A DNA stretch of 64,000 nt, taken from the NCBI GenBank assembly GCA_027886175.1, contig JAJNNQ010000029.1:6070501-6134500 (forward strand), in the 5' to 3' direction. The stretch is from Phylloscopus collybita. Lineage: Eukaryota; Chordata; Aves; Passeriformes; Phylloscopidae. The notes beneath the pieces are model-generated. The model ran no database searches and had not been told where the DNA came from. It saw nothing but the letters and a program-made list of their open reading frames with translations. A program made the position numbers and the translations under genes. Position 1 is the stretch's first letter. The number at the start of each line of letters is the position of its first letter. Shown here one piece after another: positions 25,259 to 35,500 of the stretch.

Positions 25259-25621
25259 ATGATACTGTGTTTGAATTCTAACTATTACTCATTTCAGTTA
25301 GGCTCAGTTTCAGGAAATCTGAGAAGCTTTGAAACATATGTGCCTACACTGCTAACTGTTTTTCCCCCACCCTCCGCCTCTTCCTTTCATTATCTTCTCC
25401 CCACAACCTTTTCTTCATTTCCCTTGACTTCATTCAGCTTTCTCATGCTGGCATTCATAATGAATAAATTCACTGGTACAGCTAGGAATATATTACTGTT
25501 GAATGTTCCCTGCAGCAAAGTTCCATCAAAATTGCTTATCACTGACAGATGCCCACTCAGAGATGCAAAACTGCCTAACTCAGTCCTCCCTTTCCTATCC
25601 AGTTTTGTGATATGTGAATGA
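25259..25621 (+). other. Open frame of 120 codons, probably chance
   Basis: The predicted product is rich in Ser, Phe, Leu and Pro, with no recognisable domain. There is no splice-site or promoter context that would support it. An 84-codon frame runs on the opposite strand over the same DNA (25,390-25,644). Overlapping open frames on both strands can mark unusual composition or sequence constraint, but I would not annotate a gene. Confidence 0.2.
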
Positions 25622-25897
25622 AAATGGAGGTGGGAGAATGACAACCTTTGCCTCTAAGGTAAAATCTCTTAAGTGTTCTAATTATTTTGATTCCCATCCA
25701 GTCTGCTGGAAGTTTACCTATTTCATGTGTGCTGACACTCACCAGCCAGCAAAAATAAGGTCAGCTTGAATAACCTCATTGTTTGAACTGCTTTCCAAAA
25801 TTAATACTCTCAGGACATTCTTTCAAAAAACAGGAAGGAGATGGGAAATAACACTCTCAAACTGTATGAATAGTTCTTGGTTCTTGTTTCACTTGTG

Positions 25898-25899
<2 letters not shown>

Positions 25900-25933
<34 letters not shown>
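25900..25933 (+). repeat. (CA)16-17 microsatellite
   Basis: Uninterrupted CA units followed by a run of seven C. Confidence 0.95.
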
Positions 25934-25934
<1 letters not shown>

Positions 25935-26479
25935 CCCCTGTACAAGGCCAGCACTTTCTCAAGCGATGGATTCACTTTGCCTCCTCTAATTTTTTATATA
26001 AGATAGGAAAGCGCTTCTACTGTTAGCATCACTAAACCACATTATTGAAAATTTGGCCATCACACAACAGATGCAGTGTTCCAAGTGTGACATTAATGTC
26101 AAAAGACCTGTTGCTATTAGCAGATGGCAAGGCACTTGGGATGTGCTGGTGAAAGCTTGCACATGACTTCTGCCTCTGAGAAATCAAGAGGGTGGACGTA
26201 CCCTTGCACTCTGCTCATTTATGACTGCAGATTATGCTTGGATGTCTGCACTGGGTGTACAGAATATTCACCAAGTCATCAGCAAATATGACTAGATCAT
26301 ATTGAATCTTAAAAAATTATTCATGCTAAAATACCCAGTGACTGGAAAGGGTTTCAGGCAGTCTTCCCAGCATTCACTGATGTATGACCTTTGATATGGT
26401 CCCCTACAACATCCTTCTTTCTGAATTGGAGACAGAAAGATTTGACTGAAAAACTGTTTGCTGGGTGTTAATCGGTTGG

Positions 26480-27331
26480 ATTGTCACATCCAGAGAGTAG
26501 AGTTTAATGGCTCAATATCCCACCGATCTCCAGATCCACATGGAGATCCACAGCATCAAGTGGTGACCCACAGGGGTCTGTACTGGGAATACATAAATAT
26601 CTGCTTAATATCTTGATCAATGATATAAAAAGTGGTATTGTGTGCAGTTGCATCAAGCTCATAAAGGATGCTGTTCCAGAGGGAGACTTGAAAAAGCTCA
26701 AGAAGTGGGCCCTTCAAAAAGAACTAGTGGAAAATCCTGCACCATAGTTGGGGCAACACCCTGCTATCAATAGAGGCTGTGGGAGAAAGGTGTTGAGAGC
26801 AGCCCTGCCAAGGACTTGGACATACTGGTGGATGAACAGCTGGACATGTCCCAGCAATGTGAACTTGCAGACTGGGAAGCCAATTGTATTCCAGGCTGCA
26901 TCCAAAGCAGTGTGAGCAGCAGGGTGAGGGAGGGGATTCTGCCTCTCTGCTTTGCTCTGGTAACACCCCACCTGCAGAGCTGCATCTAAAGGAATTAAAA
27001 AGGAAGATGGAAACAGAATTTTTATCAGGGCCTGTTTGACAGGACTAAGGGTAATGCATTTAAACTAGAAGAGGGTAAATTCAAGCTAGATATAAGGAAA
27101 AAAAATTTTACAGTGAGGGTGGTGGAACACTGGAACAGGTCTCCCAGAGAGCTAGTGGATACTTGATCCCTGGAAATACTCACAGCTGGGTTGGATGGGA
27201 CAACCAACTGAGCAACCTGACCAAGTTTTAGATGTATTTGCCCATTGCAGGCTTGTTCAGTTCTTGGTTCAGACTTGGTGATGTTTAAAGTTTCTTTCCC
27301 ACACAAACTGTTCTAGGATTCTATGATTCTG
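26480..27331 (+). mobile_element. CR1 LINE 3' fragment with terminus
   Basis: Plus-strand CR1. Landmarks are TTTAATGGCTCAATATCCCA, the GGTGACCCACAGGGGTCTGTACTGGG block, GAGAGCAGCCCTGCCAAGGACTTGGACATACTGGTGGATGAACAGCTGGACATG, the CCAATTGTATTCCAGGCTGCATCCAAAG block, and AAAATTTTACAGTGAGGGTGGTGGAACACTGGAACAGG. It ends in the octamer-type terminus TAGGATTCTATGATTCT. The reading frame is destroyed. Overlapping minus-strand frames of 72-93 codons are shadows of this element. Its subfamily differs from that of the copy at 7900-9650. Confidence 0.9.
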
Positions 27332-29394
27332 AGTGTTCGTGGAAGGACAATGCACATACCTGCTGCAAAGTACAACCTAGGCTCTGCTTGTAAGGGAAGG
27401 AAAGGTACAAAAAATTGGTTTATTGAAACTTAAAGGAGGAGAAGCTCAATCCTGCAAGTGTGTCAATTGAGTCTGTGCCACTGCCTGACAAATTTGAATG
27501 ACTTTGTATTTGTTGGGAGGGAGGCTAACAAAGTGAGACTTCCACCTGTTTTTGTTATATACAAACCACATGAAATCTGCTCAAGTTTGATCCATTTTTC
27601 CCCAGGTATGGAAAGCAACCACATACTGTCTTATCTTACTTTATATCAAGACTGCAGAGCAAAGAGGTATCTCCAGAGAAAACAAGGTGCCAATAATTTT
27701 TTTACTTTACTACAGAGGCTGAGTCATAGTGGAAAGCAGGATCCTTTTGCACTGAAGTGTTTTGCACTGCTTCCCTCTTTAACTAAGCATTTCTAGGAGG
27801 GTAGACAGGACTGCAGAAACATCCACAATTCCCCACAACAAAATAGATCCTTTCTCCGCTTTTTTTTCTCTTCCAAATTTTTCCTCTTTCTTCAAAGCCA
27901 GACATAGGATGTAAACAGAAGTAAAAAAAAAAAAAAAACAAACAAACCCTACATGTATTCTACATCTATCTTGTGGAAAGCACTGAATTCTGCATACTTA
28001 TAACACTGTTGGTTGCAGCATGCTGTGTACCTGGGTTCAAAGTGAAGTTTGTACTTTTGTTCTCTTGCCAGTACTTTTGATCTCTTCCAGGAGGCTACTG
28101 CATCCTCCTCTGCCACTGTATATCTCCAGCATGCTGTGTATATTTGAGCTTGGAAAAAAATATATTTTGAGTATAGAAGAAAGAGAAGAAGAGACTTTAA
28201 AAAGCATTGTTCTAGGCTTGCAGCACTGAGGAGACAAAAAAATAGGCATACATGAGCTCTTGTATTGGTTACAGTAAAGACAGTTTAAAACACAGTCCTC
28301 CAGACCCACTTTTTACAAGCAAGAAATGTTGAAAACTACTGAAAACAGCTTTCTCTTTCTCACTCTATTTCTTTCCTTTTCTTCCCCTACCCCACCAGCA
28401 CCCCTATGTCATTAATTCAGCTCAAAGATATTTTGCACAGGTGTTTATGTAACTGTGATATACTGGGAAAATTCCAACTCAAATTGATTCAGCTCAAAGA
28501 CCTCCTAACCGCACTTCCATCAGCACAGTGAGGTGGTCTAGATCCATAGTAAATGGCCAGTTCAAGAAATTCTGCAGACTCTCTAAGCTCCTAAACCAGG
28601 CTACTTAGCACTGGTGTGTATCAATGAATCCATTGCTAGTAATGAATTTCCTGTTACGAAAAATATTGGACTGCTGAAGCAAGCAGGGTAAAAGCCTAAG
28701 TGACTGTCTTGCTGTTTCTTTTCCCTGTGGTTTGCTTGGAAACACATCTCCAATTGTTTTACCATAAGCTAAGTTGGTTCAATGAATTGCCACTAGACAA
28801 TTTTAAAATGGCTGAGAAGGTTTCAAGTCCCAGCTATTTCAAAAAAATTACTTTGCAAGGTTGCAAAAAATTAATGTTAAGAAACAAAGTTAGCTTGCAT
28901 AGAAAAGGTTTTTACTTAACATTATAAATGATAAATGCTGAATCATTTTTGATACGGAATAAAAAAAAATATTTGGGGAAATCGCTCTCTTGGCAAAGTT
29001 ACATACATTCATTTGAAATAAAGGATCATTTAAAAGCAAAATAAAGGAATCTGTGGTGCACATAGTCATCGAGAGTCTTTGGCTGTAAATTCTCCTCCCT
29101 TTTCTCTGTGGAAGCACATGTCTTTGCCTGCTGTTCATCAGCCTTGATTTTGATGGGGTGATTTTTAGTCAGCTGTCTCTATCATTTTGGCACAGACAAA
29201 AATCCTTTAAAAAATGTTACACTTCATCAAAGTGTATCATGAGACTTCACGGTCATTATCTCAATGGTTGCTCTGATGTGCTACAATTGGCAGGGCCACA
29301 GACGGTGGGGGGTGTATTAGAAGAAAGCCAGTGTTTCATGTGGAAAGCTGGCAAGCCTCTCCAAGCTTCTGTCAACAACTCAGCGGTCTGATCC

Positions 29395-29730
29395 GATGCA
29401 CTGAGTGCTGATTATGCTCTTGTTTCTGTAGGAAGTAAACAAGAAAATGAATTCCACAGCACAACACAGCCTCTTTGTATCTTTAAAATGGCGTGGCTGG
29501 AAACCAGCCAGCCTCGTTGAAAGTTTGGCCATTTGTGTCATCAGGGCCCTGGTACTGATGGAGGCTTTGATTACAGCTTGGATCCAGCACGGAGACCTTT
29601 CATGGACAACCACTCAGCAAATAAAGGCATTGATAGGTTGTTGGGTCAATTTAGCCATAAGGGCGTAGAGCAAAGTCCTTTTGAAAAGACTAATGGATTA
29701 GCTACACAACCAGTCCCACTATAGGGCCTT
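29395..29730. promoter_or_regulatory. Possible conserved non-coding element
   Basis: Complex, non-repetitive sequence with a moderate GC rise and open frames on both strands (29,447-29,668 plus, 73 codons; 29,380-29,613 minus, 77 codons). It includes AGTAAACAAG (forkhead-like), TTTGATTACAG and ACTAATGGATTAGC (homeodomain-like TAATGGATTA). I recognise no protein. A conserved regulatory element fits better than an exon, but only alignment can tell. Confidence 0.3.
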
Positions 29731-29859
29731 ATTTCTCAAGTAACTTCATGACTGCTTTCCAGCTTGGCAGGGACTCTCTTCCTCTAAAGCTAGCTCCAGT
29801 GAGTTCTTGTTATCAATAGTGCAGCTCAAAGGATTAGACACAAAGAGCTTTACAATTTA

Positions 29860-30130
29860 ATGAAAACAGCTGTTGAAACAACAATTAAGGCAAACAATAG
29901 TTTGCATGAAAAACTATTAATTATGCAAAGTTATGCAAAAAGTAGAATACTCTTTTATTCATAACCACCTAATGTGACTGACAGAAAGTTAGACACCTTC
30001 TCTACTGTTGATTTAAATGTTTCAGCAAGTGGTGTTGCTTATAACAATATTCACCATTTTTTGCTTTGTTAACGTTTGAGCAGCTAATGGTTCAGAGCCT
30101 ATGAATTCTCTGTGGTATGGCTGCAGCAGG
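29860..30130. promoter_or_regulatory. Possible conserved non-coding element, POU/homeodomain-rich
   Basis: Dense homeodomain and octamer-like words: AACAATTAAGG, AACTATTAATTATGCAAAG (two overlapping ATTA cores beside an ATGCAAA octamer half), a second TTATGCAAAAAG, and CAGCTAATGG. No transposon or coding signal was found. This is inference from motif density. Confidence 0.28.
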
Positions 30131-31070
30131 AACAAGTAAAACAGTAATCTAACAGTTAATACCTCATGTCGAGGCAGTACTGATCTCTGAAGTTTACAGT
30201 GCTACTTTACTGGGAGCAATGCCGCAAAAAAGCAGTATGTCATATTGCTATTTCCATGTATTTCTCCCTTTTCTACCCCGATACCTTTACACAGTCTCCT
30301 CCATCATGTGCCTTTGTGGTGATGCCTTAAAGGCAGGCACTTGGTCAAATCACTCACCACAGGTTTCTTCAGCAGTATCCACTTGACACCCCCTTCCTAC
30401 CTTCAATGAACTGCTAGCCCCCTGCCTCCTTGTCTTCCTTTTCACTGAAATTCATTGCTCCTCTATTTGCAGTCTCCATCCTTGACTAGCAGTGCTGAGA
30501 ATTGACTTACAGTCTTTTGAATACAGTATGTTCCACATCTTGCCTCCTTCCAGCATCTTGAGCCACCGTACCAAGAAGTCCCATTTAAAATGTTATTAGC
30601 TTTGCAGAAATAAATACTGTCTTATGCCTCCAACTACTGTTTATTTCAGCTGCCAGTTAATTGGCATGCTCTAACACCCTTATTAAGCCAGCTTGAAAAA
30701 ATTGCTTCAGAATACCTTGGGAATATAACTAATTTCATGCTAGAACCTAATAAGTAGGATCTGACACTCTTTCATATCTTCAGTAATCCATTAGGTGACT
30801 GTAACTTCTTTTAGTGACTGGATGAAAGCTTTATTAGTCATAGGGTCTCTACACCAAACACATCACTGGAATTTAGTACAGAATCAGCACTAAAATGCAA
30901 TTTCTTACTTTCAGACTAAATAGACTTTCAGTGATGTCCTAGAATACAGTTTCATATATCCACTTTAAAAGCTTTCTGCTAAATAGGATTATAATTCTAC
31001 TCAAACATTTATTTTTGTTTTCTTGAGAGTTTTAATTTAAAACCAAATATATATATATATCAGTGACATT

Positions 31071-31125
31071 AAAATAAAATAAAATAAAATAAAATAAAAT
31101 AAAATAAAATAAAATAAAATAAAAT
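31071..31125 (+). repeat. (AAAAT)11 microsatellite
   Basis: Eleven AAAAT units, preceded by a short (AT)n at about 31,047-31,060. Confidence 0.95.
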
Positions 31126-31634
31126 CTCCACACTGGATCCAAAATGATCCAAAATTATTCAAATAATGCAAAATAATTTGTGCTACATTATTTAACAATC
31201 TCACACAATATTTCAATCAATGTCCTGAAAAGCTACTTCCTTCTAAAATCCAGAGAACTTGCTTCCCTCCTCCACCTCATCTGCTAAATATCTTCCTTTT
31301 TCCCTTTTTTCCTTACAGTTTTATAAAGTAAGGATTTTTTTATCGATACTGGCTGATGCTTAAAAGTGGGATCTTCCGTTATCAGTATGTCTCTAGGAGA
31401 CTGCGAAAGTTCATTAGCACATTTCCTGGCAATAATCCAGTTAATGTATATTTGTTCAAAATCTCAAAAATAATTTTATTAGTAGGAAATGCAATCATAT
31501 TTTCCATTGTAGAGTTAGACAGAAAACAAATGTCCTCTACAGCACAGTGCAGTTTCTATTTTTCACTAGAGACTTCTAAACAGCATCTGAAATTTGAAAG
31601 CAATTACACCAGTTATCCAGACGTGATTTTTCAA

Positions 31635-31636
<2 letters not shown>

Positions 31637-31677
<41 letters not shown>
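31637..31677 (+). repeat. Poly(T)41
   Basis: Forty-one consecutive T residues, followed by AATTTAAAAAAAG. There is no LINE or SINE body next to it, so it is not clearly a retrotransposon tail. The 107-codon frame at 31,356-31,679 runs into this tract and ends in poly-Phe, and is an artefact. Confidence 0.9.
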
Positions 31678-31683
<6 letters not shown>

Positions 31684-31734
31684 AAAAAAGAAAAAAATCT
31701 TCAGCAGCTCTTATTCAGTGATACTTCTCATAGC

Positions 31735-32180
31735 TGTCATGCTGGCACAGCATTCCCTTCTCTTCATTAGTAATTCAGCTCATGGAGCTTAATTGGACAA
31801 GGCTAGAGCGAATTTGACAAACATCACAGCAGCAGAAAAAGCAATCACTCTTTCAAGATGAAAATTTGTTTGATGTCTTACTGTGTAACTCATTTACTCT
31901 CCTTGGGCATCATGTGACCTGAATGTTAATCAGCCATTGATTGGCTTCTCTCCGTGGACAGTCACATGGCAGGAATATTAATGGACTGGGACTGGTAGCG
32001 GCACTGGTAGGCAACCTTTGGATTGGCTGCCAGGTTAAGATAGGGAGATAAGTGGGTGCTTAATGAACACTTGACAGAACTTCACAGAAAATTAAGGCCC
32101 TAAAATAGCATGAGAAAGTCTTGTCAAATCAAGCATGATTATCATTGAATGCTTAAGAAATTCATCATCTGCATGAAATT
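31735..32180. promoter_or_regulatory. Possible conserved enhancer segment
   Basis: Non-repetitive DNA with ordered motif-rich text: TGGAGCTTAATTGGACAAGG, ATCATGTGACCTGAATG, two ATTGGCT boxes (31,940-31,946 and 32,022-32,028, 82 bp apart) inside GCCATTGATTGGCT and TTTGGATTGGCTGCC, CAGTCACATGGCAGG, and GTGCTTAATGAACACTTGA. The even composition, homeodomain-type TTAAT/ATTA words and paired CCAAT-type boxes resemble vertebrate developmental enhancers. It contains no open frame of note. Confidence 0.38.
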
Positions 32181-32279
32181 GATACACTTCGGTAGGAGCA
32201 GGCCCTGCAGTCAGCAGGGACTCATCAGACTTTTATTTATATGTGTTCACCAAATCACATTAATTCTGAGAGCTAAAAC

Positions 32280-32620
32280 ATGCTAAGGATGAAGGTTATT
32301 TTCTGTTCAATCTAATTTATCTCTGACAATAATCATCACTAATAATATGTCAAATTAGATTGCAGTCATTTTATGCATGCATGCTGATTTAGAAAATAGT
32401 GTTAAACCATCCCATAATAATTAACAATTGCTAAAGGTGTGCAGGGCCTAAAGTCATCAACCTATGTAGATAGAAAATTACATTTTATAGAAGGGATTTA
32501 TAGATATTTATCCTTATATGACTCTGAATATAAATTACAACCTGTAAAAGTAGATGTAATTTTTTATTAAGCAATTAGGGCTAATAATCTTTGAAAGAGG
32601 TGTGTTCCTCTCTCCAAATT
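32280..32620. promoter_or_regulatory. Possible conserved non-coding element
   Basis: AT-rich but complex. It includes CAATCTAATTTATC followed about 50 bp later by TCAAATTAGATTGCAG, an imperfect inverted arrangement of AATCTAATTT and AAATTAGATT. ATGCATGCATGC, CATAATAATTAACAATTG and TTTTTATTAAGCAATTAGGG follow. No transposon text was found. The regulatory role is inferred. Confidence 0.3.
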
Positions 32621-33141
32621 GTTTTGGACCAAATTCTGCTACCCTAGAAATGGAGTTATACCCTTGCTTTGTTAGAATGAATGATCCTTTGTTCTTCATA
32701 TTTTCCTTTTTTTTTTTTTTTTCCTTTTTCTGTGAGTTAACTTTCTAAACATTTACTAATAGCTTCTAGATTTTAGTACAGATTTAGCAAGGTTTTGCAA
32801 GTAATTATTCACAAGTCTATTCACTGTACAAGCATTAACAGCAGCAGTACTGTAATTACATGTATTATAACAATGCCCATTCCACAACATCTGCCAGTGT
32901 TATTAATTTAATACATTCTGATCTTGATGTGATACTGGTGGACGAGGGTTGTTGTTGGTGGTGTTATTGGGTTTTGCTCCCATTTTTTTCTTTTAGATGA
33001 AAGCAAGATCAGAAATTGTGCACATTAACCCACCCAGAATCCCCTAATCTTAAGGAATCATTAAAACAAAAATTGCTTCTGCTGAAATGCTGCTAATGGT
33101 TCTTTTTTTCACAGTAGGTATTTCATGGTGCTGATTGCTTT

Positions 33142-33181
33142 AGTAATACTTTTACAGTCTCTTGACTTATTAAGTATTACT
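33142..33181 (+). other. Perfect 10-bp inverted repeat
   Basis: AGTAATACTT at 33,142-33,151 is the exact reverse complement of AAGTATTACT at 33,172-33,181, with a 20-base loop. The stem does not extend usefully in either direction, so a microRNA precursor is unlikely. It may be a palindromic binding site or chance. Confidence 0.4.
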
Positions 33182-33265
33182 GTATTGCAAAATACTTTAT
33201 TTAAAACTGTCTGCTTCGTAATGAAGTTTTAAGGGAGCACTTACATCCTTTTTGGCTGTTTTTTG

Positions 33266-33270
33266 CACAC

Positions 33271-33303
<33 letters not shown>
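33266..33303 (+). repeat. CA/CATACA microsatellite
   Basis: CA units with about four CATACA-type hexamers in the middle. Confidence 0.9.
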
Positions 33304-33399
33304 AAAGCATGCTTTGGCTTACAGAATTACATTTTAAAAATAAGAGGAAAATAATCTGTTGTTTCTTATTTTCCCTACTCTAATCTCTCGTGATCCTGG

Positions 33400-33730
33400 T
33401 ACTGCCTCTCTCTCTCTTTGGAGACCCTCTTTATTGATTAAATGAATCTGCTCGAAAGGCTGGTTCCCAGGCTCTTTGATCTAATCCGATCTGATCTTAT
33501 CCGATCACTTCAGCAGGACATTGGGGAATTAACAATAAGCAGCTTTACCACAAGTGTTTAATAACTCAACACAATCTCCTTATGGCTCCGAGCTGCTCAT
33601 GTTCTCATCCAGTCAACGGCTCGTGGTGTAACAGATTGGACATCCCTCTGAACCTGAGGAATTTTCATGCACTGTGAAACTAATCGCTTCAAGTTCCTTC
33701 ATAAATCACACAAAGCAGATTTCAGCATCT
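33400..33730. promoter_or_regulatory. Possible conserved enhancer segment with GATC/TAATCC repeat
   Basis: Complex, moderately GC-rich sequence. It contains a tandem pair of near-identical 15-mers, GATCTAATCCGATCT and GATCTTATCCGATCA, within 33,478-33,508. The first holds TAATCC, the core bound by OTX/PITX-type homeodomain proteins. The rest includes GGGGAATTAACAATAAGC, CCACAAGTGTTTAATAAC, CAGTCAACGGCTCGTGGTGTAACAG and AAACTAATCGC. No coding or transposon signature was seen. The enhancer role is inferred from texture and motifs. Confidence 0.38.
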
Positions 33731-33740
33731 TAACAAATTG

Positions 33741-33762
33741 AAAAAAAAAAAAAAAAAAAAAA
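33741..33762 (+). repeat. Poly(A)22
   Basis: Homopolymer followed by GGAAAAAAGG. The minus-strand 142-codon frame (33,730-34,158) ends in this run as poly-Phe and has no recognisable domain. Confidence 0.9.
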
Positions 33763-34325
33763 GGAAAAAAGGAATGGGGGGAGGAATTCATCCACTGAGC
33801 TAAGGACTTGGAAGGGGCACGAGGAGGGGAGGAGGTATAATCTAAATTCTGTCATCTTATTTAATGTGTTTCTCATCTGCTTAACTTTCACAAGCATAAA
33901 ATAATTCAGGCAGACTAAAGCTTTACAACCCTTCAAGCCCACACTGACCTTATTTTTTCCCCTGTATGATGGAAAACATGTGGTTGCTGCAGCAGTTGCA
34001 TTATTTTGTCCCTGTAAAAATCCCTGACTTTGCTGTTGGTATGAAATTAGGCAGGTAGCAACATAGCACAGTATGGCATGGTATTTTAACTTCCCATTGC
34101 AGGTGGTAACTAACAGAAAATGGATGAGCAGATGGGATGCCTTGATGCTGACCGGCAAATCAAGGCTACTATTTTAAAATTCAAGAGCAGTAGTATATCC
34201 AAAATGGATCCAGTGTGGGATTTTTTCAGACCTTACACCTTTTCATGTCACAGTCCTTCAGACAAAAAGAGTTTTATTTCTACTTTCCATGTACTAGCAG
34301 GAGAATCACAGCTGTCTAACTGTAA

Positions 34326-35500
34326 ACAGAATCAGAGAATAAGCTGAGTCAGAAGGGATTCAGAAGAATCATCCTGGCCCTGCACAGTACCATCCTCAAG
34401 AGTCACACCATGTGCCTGAGAGCATTGACCAAACACTTGATCTCTGTCACACTGGTGCTGTGACCACTTCCCTGGGAAATTGTTCCGTGCCCAAACATCC
34501 TCTGGGTGAAGAACCTTATTCTGACACCCAGTCTAAACCTCTCCTGACAGCTTCAGACCATTCTGTTGGGTCCTGTCAGTGGGCACCACAGAGAAGAGAT
34601 CAGTGCCTGCCCCTTCTTCTCCCATCTTGAGGAAGATGTAGCTGCAAGGAGACTTCCCCTCAGTCTCTTCTTCTCCAGGCTGAACAGACCAAGTGAGTCT
34701 TCCTCTCAAGGCTCTTCATGATCTTTTTTGCTCTCATTTGGATGCTCTCTAACAGTTTAATCTTTTTCTTATATTGTGGTGCCCAGAACTGCTCCAGCAC
34801 TTGAGGTGAGGCTGCCCCAGCTCAGAGCAGAGCAGGACAATCCCCTCCCTTGCCCAGCTGGTGATGCTGTGCCTGATGCACCCCAGGACAGGGTTGGCCC
34901 TCCTGACTGCCAGGGCACTGCTGGCTCATGTTCAACTTGCCAGGACCCCCAGGTCCCTTTCTATGGCACTGCTTTCAAGTGTCTCATTCCCTGGTCTGTC
35001 CATACATCCAGGATTGCCCCATTCCAGATGCAGAATCCAGCATTTTCCCCTGCTGAAATTCGTATGGTTGGTGACTGCCCAGACTCCTGATCTGTCAAGG
35101 TCTCTCTGCAGGGCCTCCCTGCCCTCAAGGGAGTCAACAGTTCCTCCCAGTTCTGTATGGTCTGTGGACTTTTTCAGTATTTCTTCCTGTCCTGTTATGC
35201 TGGCTGTGACTGATGACTATGTCATCTTTCAGCGTTTTCAATATTTCCAAGAAAAATCTTCTCCATAACTTTACCAGGCACTGAAGTGGGACTGGCAGGC
35301 CTGTAGTTTCTGGGGCCCTCCATCTTGCCCTCCTTGAAAACCAGGACAACATTCCCCAGCTTCCAGTCAGCTGGGATCTCTCCCCAGGACTGTTCAAAAA
35401 TTATTGAGAGGCTTTGTGATGACACCAGCTACCTCTTTGGGGGTGCTTGCATGAATTCCATCATGCCCCTTATGTGTGTAGGGATTGAGCTGAAGCAGTG
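34326..35500 (-). mobile_element. CR1 LINE fragment with RT remnant
   Basis: Minus-strand CR1. From the 3' side the plus strand shows GAATCAGAGAAT (decayed terminus), TCATCCTGGCCCTGCACAG, the TCTCTTCTTCTCCAGGCTGAACAGACC block, GTGCCCAGAACTGCTCCAGCACTTGAGGTGAGGCTGCCCCAGC, a GACCCCCAGGTCCCTTTC block, and finally AGGCCTGTAGTTTCTGGGGCCCTCCATCTTGCCCTCC. The last part is the RT N-terminal region. The distance from RT to the 3' end is shorter than in complete CR1 elements, so there is an internal deletion, probably near 35,130-35,250. Overlapping frames on the plus strand are shadows. Confidence 0.88.
35222..35475 (-). pseudogene. CR1 reverse-transcriptase N-terminal remnant
   Basis: Translation of the minus strand gives GHDGIHASTPKEVAGVITKP, then after a frameshift near 35,405-35,420, SLSIIFEQSWGEIPADWKLG. 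This is followed by NVVLVFKEGKMEGPRNYRPA and a VPGKVMEKI segment. This order (GPDGIHP.., LSIIFE.SW..G.VP.DW, VFKKG, NYRP.SLTSVPGK) is characteristic of CR1 ORF2 reverse transcriptase, upstream of catalytic motif A. The catalytic FxD and FADD motifs are missing because of the deletion that follows. It is non-functional. Confidence 0.85.

Larger units (their letters stand above)
17796..26479. other. Long unique stretch, no gene seen
   Basis: Almost 8.7 kb without a recognisable transposon or coding exon. Listed separately are a possible conserved segment (18,300-18,560), an A/C-rich patch (20,282-20,440), an open frame at 25,259-25,621 and a CA microsatellite. The minus-strand frame at 19,871-20,230 (119 codons) matches nothing I know. 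Confidence 0.5.
27332..34325. other. Transposon-free stretch with enhancer-like segments
   Basis: Seven kilobases without a recognisable CR1 or LTR. They contain several segments that resemble vertebrate conserved non-coding DNA, listed separately. No exon was identified: the open frames are short, overlap on both strands, or run into homopolymers. Confidence 0.5.

Noticed and set aside
31071..31125. Regular AAAAT array considered as a CRISPR-like array
   Set aside because: It is a simple pentamer microsatellite with no spacers, and the window is vertebrate.
31637..31677. Poly(T) considered as a processed-pseudogene or SINE tail
   Set aside because: No gene-like or SINE-like body adjoins it in either orientation.
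31356..31679. 107-codon frame ending in poly-Phe
   Set aside because: Runs into a 41-T homopolymer, and has no recognisable domain.
33142..33181. Hairpin considered as a microRNA precursor
   Set aside because: The stem is only 10 bp and does not extend outward, which is too short for Drosha/Dicer processing.
33730..34158. 142-codon minus-strand frame
   Set aside because: Ends in poly-Phe from a poly(A) run, and the rest has no recognisable domain. It falls within AT-rich DNA where chance frames are common.
34776..35268. Plus-strand frames of 104 and 135 codons
   Set aside because: They are the antisense of a minus-strand CR1 element.
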